64,000 nucleotides of DNA from CAMDPA01 sp965223035 (GTDB lineage: Bacteria > Pseudomonadota > Alphaproteobacteria > Rhizobiales > Hyphomicrobiaceae), in NCBI GenBank assembly GCA_965223035.1, contig OZ244980.1, positions 5,022,001 through 5,086,000 on the forward strand, in the 5' to 3' direction. Under the pieces are notes generated by a model. That model was not told where the DNA came from. It did no database searches and saw nothing but the letters and a program-made list of their open reading frames with translations. Made by a program: the position numbers and the translations under genes. This document shows positions 1 to 8,645 of this stretch, one piece after another (within the stretch, counting starts at the first letter, position 1; every line of letters begins with the position of its first letter).

Positions 1-232
1 CAAGCAACCTGTGACAGGGGCCGCAAAGTATTTGAACAAGAGCAATACGAAGGCCAACGAGTGGACACTCGTGATGTCGCGCGACATTGCGATCAAGGGC
101 AAACATCAGGTGTCGTTCGAACGCGGTAAAGTCCCGATAGCATTTGCTCTCTGGCAGGGGGCGAAGAACCAGCGCGACGGATTGAAGAATGTCTCCGACG
201 GATGGATACTGATCGATTTCAAGGGCAAATGA
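1..232 (+). CDS. Type II DMSO-reductase-family heme b (gamma) subunit, 3' end only
   Basis: The reading frame is open from the left window edge, so only about the last 76 residues are present. The visible part resembles the C-terminus of the monoheme-b gamma subunits of ethylbenzene dehydrogenase, dimethylsulfide dehydrogenase and selenate reductase (EbdC/DdhC/SerC family). It shows a WTLVMSRDI strand, then an F-A-L-W-Q-G turn followed by NQRDGLKNVSDGW. In that family this subunit sits in the periplasm and passes electrons between the Fe-S beta subunit and cytochrome c or quinone. The catalytic molybdenum and Fe-S subunits would be expected upstream, outside the window. The next gene starts 5 bp after the stop, so they are probably co-transcribed. 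The family assignment is good; the substrate cannot be told. Confidence 0.72.
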   Translation, partial: KQPVTGAAKYLNKSNTKANEWTLVMSRDIAIKGKHQVSFERGKVPIAFALWQGAKNQRDGLKNVSDGWILIDFKGK

Positions 233-236
233 GGAC

Positions 237-1349
237 ATGGACTTTACGGAAAAGCTTGCCAAGTTCGACTGCAGCCTTGGCCATGCATGCCAATTCTGCC
301 CCGACGAAGCCACATGCGGTCTCGACAAGCCGCACCATAACAAGCGCCTTATCGAGGCCAGGCTCGAAGAAATTGACCAGATCATTGTGGTGCTTGCCAA
401 CAAGGGCGGAGTTGGCAAGAGTACGGTGAGCGCCAACCTTGCGGCTGGGCTTGCCAAGCGTGGCTTTCGCGTCGGTGTCGCCGATGCCGATATACACGGA
501 CCCAACCAGAGCCGCTTTTTCGGCTTGTCCGGCGCCAGGACGCGCACGACGCATTACGGCTTGAGAACCCAGGAATTTCAAGCAGACGGCATCGACTATG
601 GGGTCAAGATCGGTTCGCTGGCCTTCATGCTCGAAGACGATACCACGCCTGTCGTCTGGCGCGATGCCTATAAGCACGATTTTATTCATCATCTCATTGG
701 CAGCTTCAACTGGGGTTCGCTCGACTACCTGGTCGTCGATATGCCGCCAGGGACGGGCAACGAGCTGATAACGCTTTGTGACATGCTCGAAGGTTCTAAC
801 GTTTCGGCAATTGTGGTCACCACGCCCCAAGCGGTCGCCCAGATGGATAGCCTCAAGGCAGGCCGCTACTGCAAGGAGCGTGGCCTGCCGTTGATCGGCG
901 CTGTGGCCAACATGGCCGGTATCGTTTGTCCGCACTGCCAAGGAGAATTTCACGTCTTTCCCGATGCTGGGCTCGATGAGGCGCTTGGTGAGATGGGCAT
1001 CGATATCATCGCATCAATCCCGCTTGCGCCGGAACTGGCGATCGGGTCGGACAGCGGCCAACCGATCGTTTCTGGCCAGCCTGACAGTGCCGCAGCGGTG
1101 GCCTTCAAGCCGTTGATTGAAGCGGTCTGTGCACAAGGGCGTGAAGACTTCGATACTGCCGTTGGACACACTCTGGGGCAATTGTTCCAGGAAAACCTTG
1201 ACGATCCTGCCCTGCAGGATGCGTTGGCAACATTACCCGAATCTGAGCGAGAGGAATTGAGCGACGAAATCGCAGCCATAATGAACGGCGAGATCGGGCG
1301 GTTGCGTGACGGCCGTGACAGCATTGCTCCACAGCAAGGACACGAATGA
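237..1349 (+). CDS. Mrp/Nbp35-like P-loop ATPase, probable Fe-S cluster carrier
   Basis: A 370-residue MinD/Mrp-type ATPase. The deviant Walker A KGGVGKST lies at residues 56-63, a DADIHGPN switch follows near 84-91, and a CPHC motif of the Mrp/ApbC type lies near 231-234. The N-terminus carries four cysteines spaced C-x5-C-x2-C-x5-C (residues 12, 18, 21, 27). This recalls the N-terminal cluster site of Nbp35 scaffolds, which most bacterial Mrp proteins lack. Mrp/Nbp35 proteins hold and deliver 4Fe-4S clusters. Its place inside a molybdoenzyme operon suggests a maturation factor dedicated to that enzyme, which is inference. Its stop overlaps the start of the next gene (ATGA), implying translational coupling. 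Confidence 0.85.
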   Translation: MDFTEKLAKFDCSLGHACQFCPDEATCGLDKPHHNKRLIEARLEEIDQIIVVLANKGGVGKSTVSANLAAGLAKRGFRVGVADADIHGPNQSRFFGLSGARTRTTHYGLRTQEFQADGIDYGVKIGSLAFMLEDDTTPVVWRDAYKHDFIHHLIGSFNWGSLDYLVVDMPPGTGNELITLCDMLEGSNVSAIVVTTPQAVAQMDSLKAGRYCKERGLPLIGAVANMAGIVCPHCQGEFHVFPDAGLDEALGEMGIDIIASIPLAPELAIGSDSGQPIVSGQPDSAAAVAFKPLIEAVCAQGREDFDTAVGHTLGQLFQENLDDPALQDALATLPESEREELSDEIAAIMNGEIGRLRDGRDSIAPQQGHE

Positions 1350-3196
1350 TGCACGGTCTATCGGAAGAACTATCGCGCCGCGATTTGTTTCGCGGCGGGT
1401 TCCTCAAGCGGCGCAACGAGACGAGTGGTTGGCAGCGGGTCGAAGAGCTGTCTGCAGGTTCAGGCGATGTGTTCTGGGACGGCTGGGCCGACGAATTCGG
1501 CGTGTTTATCGTCGGCGATGATGGCGCGATCTTTCATTACGACGGCGCCGACTGGACCCGCGATAAGTCGCCCGCACCGGTACCCATCCACGCGCTGTGG
1601 GGCCTGTCGAGGAGTGACCTTTGGGCCGTCGGATGGATGGGTCTGATCCTGCACTACGACGGCAAGACCTGGCGCAAAGTGCGAGGCTGCGAAACCGATA
1701 AGGCCGGCAAATATAGTGCTGACCCACTTAATGAGCCGCTCTTTGCGATCTCCGGGCTTGCTGATGGGCGAGCATGGGCGGTTGGCGATCGAGGCACGAT
1801 CCTGCATTTCGACGGGAAGAACTGGCAGGCAGAGACTTCCGGCGTGCGCTCGCATCTGCGTTGCGTTACTGCACTGCCGGACGGACGTATGTTGTGCGCA
1901 GGTGGCGACGGCACGGTCTTGATACGATCGCAGGCTGGGCAATGGGAGAAGCAGTCCTGCCCCATTCACTCGAATTTCGTTTCAACTCAGCCGTTGCAGG
2001 ACGATACCGTGCTGCTTGCGGGTGGACGGTATTTTGTCGATGCGAACGGTTTTCGTGGCGATCTGGTGCTTTGGGACGGAACCGACTTTCACAAGTTGTT
2101 CGCTAATGCTGCCTTTGCCCGGTTTCGAGCCGTCTCGGCCTATAAGAACGGCGCGATCCTCGTTGGCGATGCGGGGCAAGTCCACCTTCTGCGCAATGAT
2201 GAGTTGGCTCGCCTGGACAGTGGTACGGCGCACGATCTCTTGGGGATTGTGAACCTGCCGTTCGGTGAGATCCTGACGGTTGGAGACTTCGGAACCGTAC
2301 TTGCTGCCAGTTCCACCGCACTCGAAAACTTTGCGCCATACATCGCGGCAAGCGACGGTGTGTCCGCCTGGCAGGCACTGGAAAGCGGTACTGACCGGCA
2401 GCTTTGGGGGGTGTGGCACGACACGGAGCAGGGAGAACTCTACGCCTGCGGCGAAGAGGGCACTGTACTTGTTCGCGACAGAGGACGTTGGGAACAGCTG
2501 CCTCCGGTCAACGATCTTGGTATCCACGTTTTGAACCGTGCGCCGGACGGTGGTCTGTTTGCAGCTGGTCAGATGGGAGAGGTTCACCATTTCGACGGCT
2601 CCGCTTGGCGCAAAGAGTTTGATCTGCACATGGATGTCACCATCCTGTCTCTTTGGTCGGACGGGAAGACCTTTTTTGCCGCTGGCGACGAAGGTCTGGT
2701 TCTGCAGAAGAACCCGGGCACAACTGGTTGGATCCGGATGGCGAGCGGCACCAAGAGCGCGCTTTATGATCTGTGGGGGCCAGATGACCGTCATCTTCTT
2801 GCAGTCGGGGATTTCGGGCTTGTCCAAAGATGGAACGGTGAACGTTGGGACGAGTTCAACGCAGGCACCGAATACTACCTGTTCGGTGTGTGGGGGCGCG
2901 GGCTGAACGACATCTACGTTGTCGGCCTGTCGGGCACAATCGGACACTTTAATGGCCGACGGTGGAACATCACGCCGGTGCGCGCGCGGTCCGACCTGCT
3001 GTCCGTCACGGGCGACGCGACTCAGGTGATTGCAGTCGGCGCGGCAGGAGCGATTTATCGTCATGACGGCCGAGGCTGGGCGCCCGAGCGTTCAGGAACA
3101 GCGTGCGGGCTACGCGCCGTAGCGACGACACCTGAGGGTGGCTTCATTGCGGCTGGCGATCGTGGCTCTCTGCTCGTTCGCCCGCCGGATGCCTGA
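1346..3196 (+). CDS. Beta-propeller protein with Tat-like N-terminal motif
   Basis: A 616-residue protein built of many repeats of about 40-50 residues with the pattern G-x2-G-x3-H-aromatic-D/N-G-x2-W (for example HYDGADW, HYDGKTW, HFDGKNW, HFDGSAW). This is typical of YCF48/BNR-like beta-propellers. The N-terminus contains SRRDLFRGGFLKRR (residues 10-23), which looks like a twin-arginine motif, but no hydrophobic helix follows, so it is not a standard export signal. The start overlaps the stop of the ATPase gene. I infer an accessory or assembly role for the neighbouring molybdoenzyme. Another possibility is a cytoplasmic scaffold protein. No catalytic residues are recognisable. Confidence 0.7.
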   Translation: MMHGLSEELSRRDLFRGGFLKRRNETSGWQRVEELSAGSGDVFWDGWADEFGVFIVGDDGAIFHYDGADWTRDKSPAPVPIHALWGLSRSDLWAVGWMGLILHYDGKTWRKVRGCETDKAGKYSADPLNEPLFAISGLADGRAWAVGDRGTILHFDGKNWQAETSGVRSHLRCVTALPDGRMLCAGGDGTVLIRSQAGQWEKQSCPIHSNFVSTQPLQDDTVLLAGGRYFVDANGFRGDLVLWDGTDFHKLFANAAFARFRAVSAYKNGAILVGDAGQVHLLRNDELARLDSGTAHDLLGIVNLPFGEILTVGDFGTVLAASSTALENFAPYIAASDGVSAWQALESGTDRQLWGVWHDTEQGELYACGEEGTVLVRDRGRWEQLPPVNDLGIHVLNRAPDGGLFAAGQMGEVHHFDGSAWRKEFDLHMDVTILSLWSDGKTFFAAGDEGLVLQKNPGTTGWIRMASGTKSALYDLWGPDDRHLLAVGDFGLVQRWNGERWDEFNAGTEYYLFGVWGRGLNDIYVVGLSGTIGHFNGRRWNITPVRARSDLLSVTGDATQVIAVGAAGAIYRHDGRGWAPERSGTACGLRAVATTPEGGFIAAGDRGSLLVRPPDA

Positions 3197-3228
3197 CGCT
3201 CGGGGTCTTAGGATGCGTATCGGATGCA

Positions 3229-3394
3229 AGATCATCGCGCCTTAAATCGGAACCGCAACGCCGATTCCAATTGCGCCGATTCCAATTGCGCCGGTTCCGA
3301 TTTAAGGCGCAAAGATGATCGCTCTTAAAGTGGTGAGCAACTTTCTGCCTTTGATCGGGATCGGAACGGTCCCGATCAAAGGCGGGTTGCTCTA
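3229..3394. repeat. Composite family A palindromic element (copy A1)
   Basis: Two joined palindromes. The first runs from AGATCATCGCGCC through TTAAATCGG and its complement to GGCGCAAAGATGATC. The second runs from GAGCAACTTTCTGCC through a GATCGGGATCGG arm to GGCGGGTTGCTCTA. The same two-part form recurs at 58986-59124. The loop of the first half holds two copies of a 15-bp stretch starting GCCGATTCC. The right end reads CTAT and not CTAG. The downstream coding frame runs straight out of this element. Confidence 0.85.
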
Positions 3395-3920
3395 TGTCAG
3401 CGAACCAGCCGGTGACGATGATGACGCCCTTCTGCGGCAAGTGGCGGAGAGGTTGACGGCATGCCACCTGCGCCTTTGCGGAGTGGTCCAAATCAATGAG
3501 CGGGTTCCGGGCGCAAGGCATTGCGATATGACTGTGCGGATACTGCCGAATGGCCCTGACCTCGGAATATCGCAATCGCTCGGCCCAGCTGCGAGAGGTT
3601 GCCGGCTTGACACTGACGCGCTGGAACGCGCGGCTGCAACCACGAGTTCGCGACTTGGCAAAGACACAAGTGTCTTCATTCTCAACAAGTTCGGTAAGCA
3701 TGAAGCTGAAGGTCGCGGCTTCCGATCTGTGATCGGGGAGGCATTGTTCCATGGAGTGCCGGTTTTGCTCAAGATAAGCCCGCTCAATCTCGGTGCCTTC
3801 ACCAACTTCTCGGCTGGCTACGCTGACCGTCTTGAGCCGTCTCCAGATGTGCTGACGAATTGGGTGCTGTCATACGGGTTTGACAGCGTAGAAAACGGGA
3901 TTGACTTGCCTGGCCTGTGA
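3315..3920 (+). CDS. DUF2478 protein whose N-terminus is encoded by a repeat element
   Basis: From about residue 26 onward the protein looks like the DUF2478 family. It has the opening YVSEPAGDDDDALLRQVAERL-type segment, a GVVQ strand, LDTDALE, the VFILNKFGKHEAEGRGFR segment, and GVPVLLKIS. DUF2478 genes commonly accompany molybdenum transport and molybdoenzyme loci, which fits the upstream genes. The first roughly 25 residues are not family-like and are translated from the composite repeat at 3229-3394, using ATG 3315 or a GTG just after it. The native start therefore seems lost or replaced. Whether translation still works is unknown, so it may be a functional chimera or an early pseudogene. 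The gene ends 10 bp before an IS element. Confidence 0.68.
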   Translation: MIALKVVSNFLPLIGIGTVPIKGGLLYVSEPAGDDDDALLRQVAERLTACHLRLCGVVQINERVPGARHCDMTVRILPNGPDLGISQSLGPAARGCRLDTDALERAAATTSSRLGKDTSVFILNKFGKHEAEGRGFRSVIGEALFHGVPVLLKISPLNLGAFTNFSAGYADRLEPSPDVLTNWVLSYGFDSVENGIDLPGL

Positions 3921-3929
3921 ACGGATGTC

Positions 3930-4870
3930 TGAACCGCCCCGGGTTTCCCGGAGGCTGGCAAGTGTGAGTCATGCGGCGATGGCTTGGTGCTCCGGGCCAG
4001 TCCAATAGGCTCTTCAGCTTCGGCCGGCGGTCTGTGGCCGATCGATGAGAGCCGGCGGCGGTTGGTGAACCAGTCGACCCATTCGAGCGTGGCATATTCG
4101 ACCGCTTCGAACGATCGCCATGGTCCGCGTCGCCAGATCACCTGTGCTTTGTAAAGCCTGTTGATCGTCTCGGCCAGTGCGATGTCATAACTGTCGCCGA
4201 CGCTGCCGACCGACGGCTCGATGCCGGCCTCGCCCAACCATTCGGTGTACTTGATCGAAACGTATTGCACACCGCCGTCCGAATGGTGGACGAGGCCGGC
4301 ATCGCCAATCGGTTTTCGATCATGCAACGCCTGCTCAAGCGCATCGAGTACAAGGCCCGTCTCGGCCGATCGGCTCACCCGCCAGCCGACGATGCGACGC
4401 GCATCAGCATCAATCACAAAGCCACTTAAACGAAGCCGGTCCATATCGACACATAGCTGAGATCCGAGACCCACAAGGCGTTCGGGCGCGGTGCCTTGAA
4501 CTGGCGGTTAACGTGATCGAGCGGACATGGCTGCGCCTTGTCGGCAAGCGTCGTGCGTTTGGTATTGCCACGAATGCCCCTCTGTAAACCCATCTCACGC
4601 ATCAACCTTTCGACTGTGCAACGGGCAACGTCAAAGCCCTCGCGTTTGAGCTGAAGCCACACCTTGCGCGCCACAGACGCAAAAGTTCTCATCGTAAACG
4701 CGCTGGATCTCCCGGCGTAACAGCGCGTCGCGTTGTACCCGCGGTGGCGACGTATGCGGCTTCGCGCGCCGGGCAACATGGGCGTGATAAGTCGACGGGG
4801 CGATCTTGAGACAACGGCAGATCGACTCGACCCCGAACGCAGACCGGTACTTATCAATGAACGCAATCAT
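3930..4870 (-). pseudogene. IS3-family transposase orfB, multiple frameshifts
   Basis: Three frames together rebuild an OrfB-like DDE transposase. The N-terminal part (from 4870) carries SICRCLKIAPSTYHAH. After a shift near 4680-4700 the sequence continues KVWLQLKREGFDVARCTVERL and WVSDLSYVSIWTG. After a second shift near 4440 come FVIDADARRIVGWRVS, HHSDGGVQY and ALAETINRLYK. The C-terminus after PPAEAEE is also shifted. The catalytic D, D and E neighbourhoods are recognisable but lie in different frames, so no active transposase can be made from this copy. Confidence 0.87.
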
Positions 4871-5202
4871 GTCTTGGACCGGCGGTCGAGCGCCGCTTGC
4901 GCAACATAGGCTGATGCGTTGCGCAGGATCTCGTTGGCCTGGCGCAGTTCACGAACCTCACGCTCAAGTGCCTTGATGCGCTCACGCTCATCTGTCGTTG
5001 GCCCGGGCTTGCGCCCCTGCTCGCGCTCGGCCTGGCGCATCCATTTTCTGAGCGTCTCCGCCTTGCAGCCGAACTTGGCCGCGATCGACACCATCGCCGC
5101 TCATTGCGACGGATAGTCTTCAACGTGTTCGAAAACCATCCGCACGGTGCGCTCAGGCACCTCAGGCGCAAATCTTGGTGATGTCTTAGTGTGCTTTGTC
5201 AT
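4867..5202 (-). pseudogene. IS3-family transposase orfA, nonsense mutation
   Basis: The ATG at 5202 opens a frame with the usual OrfA start (MTKHTKTSPRFAPEVPERTV), the HTH segment, and then the coiled segment ERIKALEREVRELRQANEILR. Codon 34 (5101-5103) is TGA where related OrfA proteins have Trp in YPSQWAA. Downstream of it the frame stays open and coherent to 4867. A single TGG-to-TGA change therefore interrupts the gene. An internal ATG at 5094 could restart translation but would lose part of the HTH. Confidence 0.85.
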
Positions 5203-5252
5203 GGCTCCAATCTCTCAAGATTCGGAGCCTCCGAGAAACCAGGGGCGGTTCA

Positions 5253-5472
5253 GTCCTTTGCTGTGGCCAACTTTCGGAAGTAATGGGCGCAGCCTGATGT
5301 CAGGCTACACCCAGGCCGGTCAGGTGTTTGCAGCGCCCAGCAGGCAGGACGAAAAAAAGACGGAACTGCCAACACGATTGCGCACAGTGGTTGACGACAG
5401 CATGATTGTAGCGGAAGCAATTGAGAACTGATGACCGATTTGCTCTTTGATCGACATTGCCATTGAGTTCAA
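5253..5472. other. Gap between IS element and prophage remnant
   Basis: About 220 bp with no recognisable gene. A plus-strand frame ending at 5431 reads out of the IS end and shows no family resemblance. It may be a leftover of whatever the IS interrupted. Confidence 0.4.
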
Positions 5473-6173
5473 TCAACTGCCGATGTCTGCAATGGCGTAA
5501 AGCTCATGCAGGATCACCGAGCGCGGCTGCACGCCGGCATCGCGGGATGCCGTCATTTGGGTGGCCGCGCTCCGCCACCGCACGTCGATCCCGGTGCCGC
5601 CCCATGGCGTGGACTCATCGGTCAGATCATTGACCTGGTTTGAGTTGGTCGGCTCGCCATCGACTTCGGAGAGCAAGTTGTCACCCTCGCAGACCAACTC
5701 CCAGATGCGGTCGCGGAACTCCGGCGGCACCATGTAGCCGTCGTTCGATCCGCCCTCGCGGTAGCTCCCCGCTGCGCCCTGGTACATGCTGGCCAGACGT
5801 TCATCGACGGCGCCGCCAGGTGTTTGCGGATGGGCGCCGTGCGCGGCACAGGCAAACTCCGCCAGCGACGAAAACCCGGCGCGCGGGTTAAGCATGGCGC
5901 GTTCGGGACCGACCTCGATACGACCCGTCGTCGGCATCGTCGTGCCCTCGATCCGACGACGACGCTCTCCTCCCGTTCGGCCAGACCGATCTCGGCTTGA
6001 AGCGCGTCGAGTTCGGCCTCGATCGCCTGAAACCGCGCGTCTTCGTCGGCGGTCAGCTCGCGTTCCGCCTGATCGGCGGCATCCAGCAGCGACTTGCCGT
6101 CGGACTTTAGCTCTTGCACTCGGGACCGAAGCGCCCTCAAGGTTTTTCTCATCGGTTGGGTCCTTGTTGCCAT
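5473..6173 (-). pseudogene. HK97-type phage major capsid protein, frameshifted and truncated
   Basis: Starting at 6173 the sequence gives an N-terminal coiled-coil delta domain (RSRVQELKSDGKSLLDAADQ, then AIEAELDALQAEIG), as in HK97-like capsids. After a frameshift near 5955-5975 the next frame gives capsid-like sequence with GFSSLAEFA, DGYMVPPEFRDRIWELV and NLLSEVDGEPTNSNQVN. It stops at 5473 after roughly the first half of a normal capsid protein. The coiled N-terminal domain plus the MVPPEFRD motif are the basis of the call. The head protease remnant upstream supports a prophage capsid module. Confidence 0.8.
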
Positions 6174-6269
6174 GTCGCCGGGACTTGGGTGCGTGACGGC
6201 GCTCCCCGTCGTCCCGGCGAGGACGGCAGGCCGCCAACTGTGAACTTGATGGAGCTCAGGGTGTGGCGA

Positions 6270-6842
6270 TCACCACATCGCAGCCCGCCGCCGCCGCTGG
6301 GCGAGCGATGATGAATGTTTTGGCTCGACCGGTTTGCTGATGGTGTTTGTCATGCGCGCGATCTCGTCATCGAGCGTGGCGATGCGATCGACCATGCCGG
6401 CGGCGAGCGCTTGCTCGGCACCGAGCATTCGACCGCCACCAAAATGCGACGTGACGTGCTCGGCTGACGGCCCGCGCGAACGCGCCACCGAGGCAACGAA
6501 CATCTCGCCATAACGATCGACGCTGGCCTTGATGTCGCCGACGGCTGCATCGCGCAAGGGAAAGGCAGGATGGGTTTCGGCCTTGTGCGGTGAAATCTCG
6601 GCCGTCACCAGTGTTGGATTGACACCAACCGCCTGCAAAGCCTTGGAGAGATCCTCGTGATAGGAAAAAACGCCAAGCGAGCCGATCTCACCGGACGGTG
6701 TCACAACCACCTGATCGACCGCAAAGGCGATCCAAAGCGCCGCCCTGCTCGGCGTCTCACGCCGCACCGCCGCCCGCATCGTCGCCGCCAACAAAACCTT
6801 CCCGCGCGCGATCCGCCTGGCCACCGGCACCGCCACCGCCAC
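6270..6842 (-). pseudogene. Phage S49-type prohead protease remnant
   Basis: The region around residues 40-130 matches S49 (SppA/protease C-like) head maturation peptidases, with WIAFAVDQVVVTPSGEIGSLGV, LSKALQAVGVNPTLVTA and a KAETHPAFPL segment. The C-terminal helical part includes GRMLGAEQALAAGMVDRI. The N-terminal roughly 40 residues are Ala/Arg-rich and do not fit the fold. The small-residue stretch with the catalytic Ser before the YWIA-like strand is disrupted (PSRAALWIA). The gene is probably truncated or frameshifted at its 5' end. It lies just upstream of the capsid remnant, the usual order in phage head modules. Confidence 0.72.
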
Positions 6843-7178
6843 CCACCGCCTGTGGGCGAGCCGCGAAGTGCGCCAATGGGTGGACCGGCAGCGGGATGGT
6901 TAGGGGGCGGTCGGGCGACGGTCTAAGGTAGGCAAGCGGGAACGCCGAAAGATTGCGCCAACTCTTCGGCCTGAATGCAGGGGTGCAGAGATTGCGGAAG
7001 TCTTGTCTCGGTAGCGCCAATGCAGACTTGGTTTTCCGGTTTTGCCCAGTTGATAGAAGTTGCGCATTGAATTTTGCGGACACCGAGAGCTAGCAAATCG
7101 TCCCTCTTGACCTGGCAACCGCACTCGTCAAAAGTGCGCCGTTCTTGCGTAATATCATCGATTGTCGTCAGCTAACTA
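6843..7178. other. Gap inside the prophage remnant
   Basis: About 335 bp without a convincing gene on either strand. Frames here lack any recognisable domain and probably represent further prophage decay. Confidence 0.4.
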
Positions 7179-8160
7179 TTGAAGTCAGGACTATACGCTA
7201 TGATTCAGGCTGAACCTGAAAAAGTTGAGTTAACTCGTGGTTATTTCATGCCACTTTTCGCATTGATGGATGATGCCTGGGTGCGAGAGAAACCAATTCT
7301 GGCTCATTACACTTCAGTAGAAGTTGCGGAAAGAATAATAGCTACCGAGACTCTTTGGTTCTCTAACCCGCTCTACATGAATGACTATGAGGAGCTTCGT
7401 TGGGGCATTAGTGAAGTGGCACGCGTCGTGCGCGACGATCCCTGCGGGTGATGTTGGCAGAAGGGACATTATCCAATCCACCTTTGATCACTATGTCAGG
7501 CACTACGACCAAGATTTCGTCCTAAAGATATTCGCGTCATGTTGGACCCAGCATGATCATGATGAGAATGACGGTATCTTGTCGATGTGGAGAGGTTACG
7601 GCGGCAATGGCCAGGGCGTTGCGATAGAGGTGAATACTGCGCAGATACAGCCCATCGATACAAGCCCTCTACTTCTATTGAAAGTCTCTTACGGCAACGA
7701 TGAGGTGCGATTGCAGCAAATAGTTAACCTTTTCAATGACTGGTGCAGAATCATTGAAAGAGCCAACATTGCTGATTGTCTCTTGTATCTCGCCGTTTAC
7801 GAATTCTTCCGGCTTGCTCTATTGTACGCACTATCAACAAAGCACATTGGCTTCTCCGAAGAGAACGAGTGGAGGCTTGTTTATCTTCCAGACCGCGATA
7901 CTAAACAGACGCTCGATCCCTTCATCGAGTATACGGTTATGCGAGGAAGGACAGAACCCAAGCTAAAACTCAAGGTGCAGCCGATTCCCGGTGTTATTGA
8001 TAGCTCTTTCAGCTGTGATAAGATCGTGCATGGAGCGATTCTCGGCCCCGGCCAGAATGATCCACTGAGCATCGCAGGCTTTCGCTTCATGCTGGACCGC
8101 GTCGAAAAAGGAAACTTTGCAAACCTTCTCAAAATCTCTGGCATTCCCTTTCGACCTTAA
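7179..8160 (+). pseudogene. DUF2971 family gene with one frameshift
   Basis: The first frame (7179-7451) carries the DUF2971 opening ILAHYTSVEVAERII and ETLWFSNPLYMNDYEELRWG. The second frame continues from about 7445 with FVLKIFASCWTQHDHDEND, GILSMWRGYGGNGQGVAIEV and a C-terminal NEWRLVY region. Together they make a full-length member split by a single indel near 7430-7450. DUF2971 proteins are often found in defence or mobile islands; their function is unknown. The base composition is visibly more AT-rich than the neighbours, consistent with recent transfer as prophage cargo. A single sequencing error cannot be excluded for this gene. Confidence 0.75.
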
Positions 8161-8187
8161 CTGCGCAGCTCCTTTTTTACGTCAGGC

Positions 8188-8418
8188 CTATTCGTCGTCG
8201 GCGGTCTTCTTGGTCAGCAGATAGCCCTCCTCACCAGGAGTTGATTCGAACGCCTGCTTAACACACAAATGGCAGTTGTGCTTTGCAGCGAGTTTGTTGA
8301 CCGCCTTCCCGGCGTCACCGATCCCGTAAATTGCTTCCGCTACGTCAGCGGGAACGAACAGCTGCACGCGCACAGGCAGATTGCGAACGCATTCATCCAA
8401 CATCTCTTTGCCAAGCAT
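8188..8418 (-). CDS. Small hypothetical protein with two cysteines
   Basis: A 76-residue frame starting at ATG 8418. It has an amphipathic first half (VRVQLFVPADVAEAIYGIG) and a CHLC motif in the second half (AAKHNCHLCVKQ), and ends in a charged tail. I do not recognise a family. It lies among short frames of the same strand in the prophage remnant and may be phage cargo. The support is only an open frame and sensible residue composition. Confidence 0.4.
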   Translation of the reverse strand: MLGKEMLDECVRNLPVRVQLFVPADVAEAIYGIGDAGKAVNKLAAKHNCHLCVKQAFESTPGEEGYLLTKKTADDE

Positions 8419-8558
8419 CCAAAGTTACCCCTATTTCTGCGCATCAATGCGCTTCAGATCCTCTATAAGCCCTTCAAACATCTCGCGATCCTTGAGAGCT
8501 TTCTGCTTCACGTCTTCGGTTACATCTTGTAACGGCGCGTCCCTGAATCCTTCGGAGA

Positions 8559-8645
8559 TTATCCCTTCTCGATCTTTTCGAGACGCTCATCGATTTCTTT
8601 GATCCGCCCCTGATAACGCTCTATGAGCTTGTCGAACTGGCTCAT
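8559..8645 (-). CDS. Very short charged helical peptide
   Basis: A 28-residue frame, ATG at 8645, preceded by a GAGAGGG ribosome-binding-like stretch about 8 bp upstream. The peptide MSQFDKLIERYQGRIKEIDE continues LEKIEKG and has heptad-like Leu/Ile spacing, so it could form a short coiled coil. On the same strand, frame 8431-8567 just downstream encodes a similar charged helix (DVKQKALKDREMF, LIEDLKRIDAQK) but has no clear start codon. No known family. Confidence 0.35.
   Translation of the reverse strand: MSQFDKLIERYQGRIKEIDERLEKIEKG

Larger units (their letters stand above)
3930..5252 (-). mobile_element. Decayed IS3-family insertion sequence
   Basis: The ends form inverted repeats of about 27 bp (3930-3956 and 5226-5252) beginning TGAACCGCCCC, with two mismatches visible. 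The trinucleotide GTC flanks the element on both sides (3927-3929 and 5253-5255), a 3-bp target duplication as expected for IS3. Inside are an orfA with an HTH and leucine-zipper-like region and an orfB with DDE-type sequence, both on the minus strand and both broken. The length of 1323 bp is normal for the family, so decay is by point changes and small indels and not by large deletion. Confidence 0.92.

Noticed and set aside
219..953. Long minus-strand frame (244 residues) opposite the Mrp-like gene
   Set aside because: It is antisense to a clear P-loop ATPase and has no family features. High GC content produces such mirror frames.
5101..5103. TGA read as tryptophan (alternative genetic code)
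   Set aside because: TGA occurs at Trp positions only in decayed mobile genes (also 9966-9968). Many intact genes such as gap, folD and mcd end in TGA with complete C-termini, so TGA is a normal stop.
8431..8567. Short charged frame next to the 28-residue peptide
   Set aside because: Open and coherent near its end but without a credible start codon. It is mentioned only with the neighbouring peptide.
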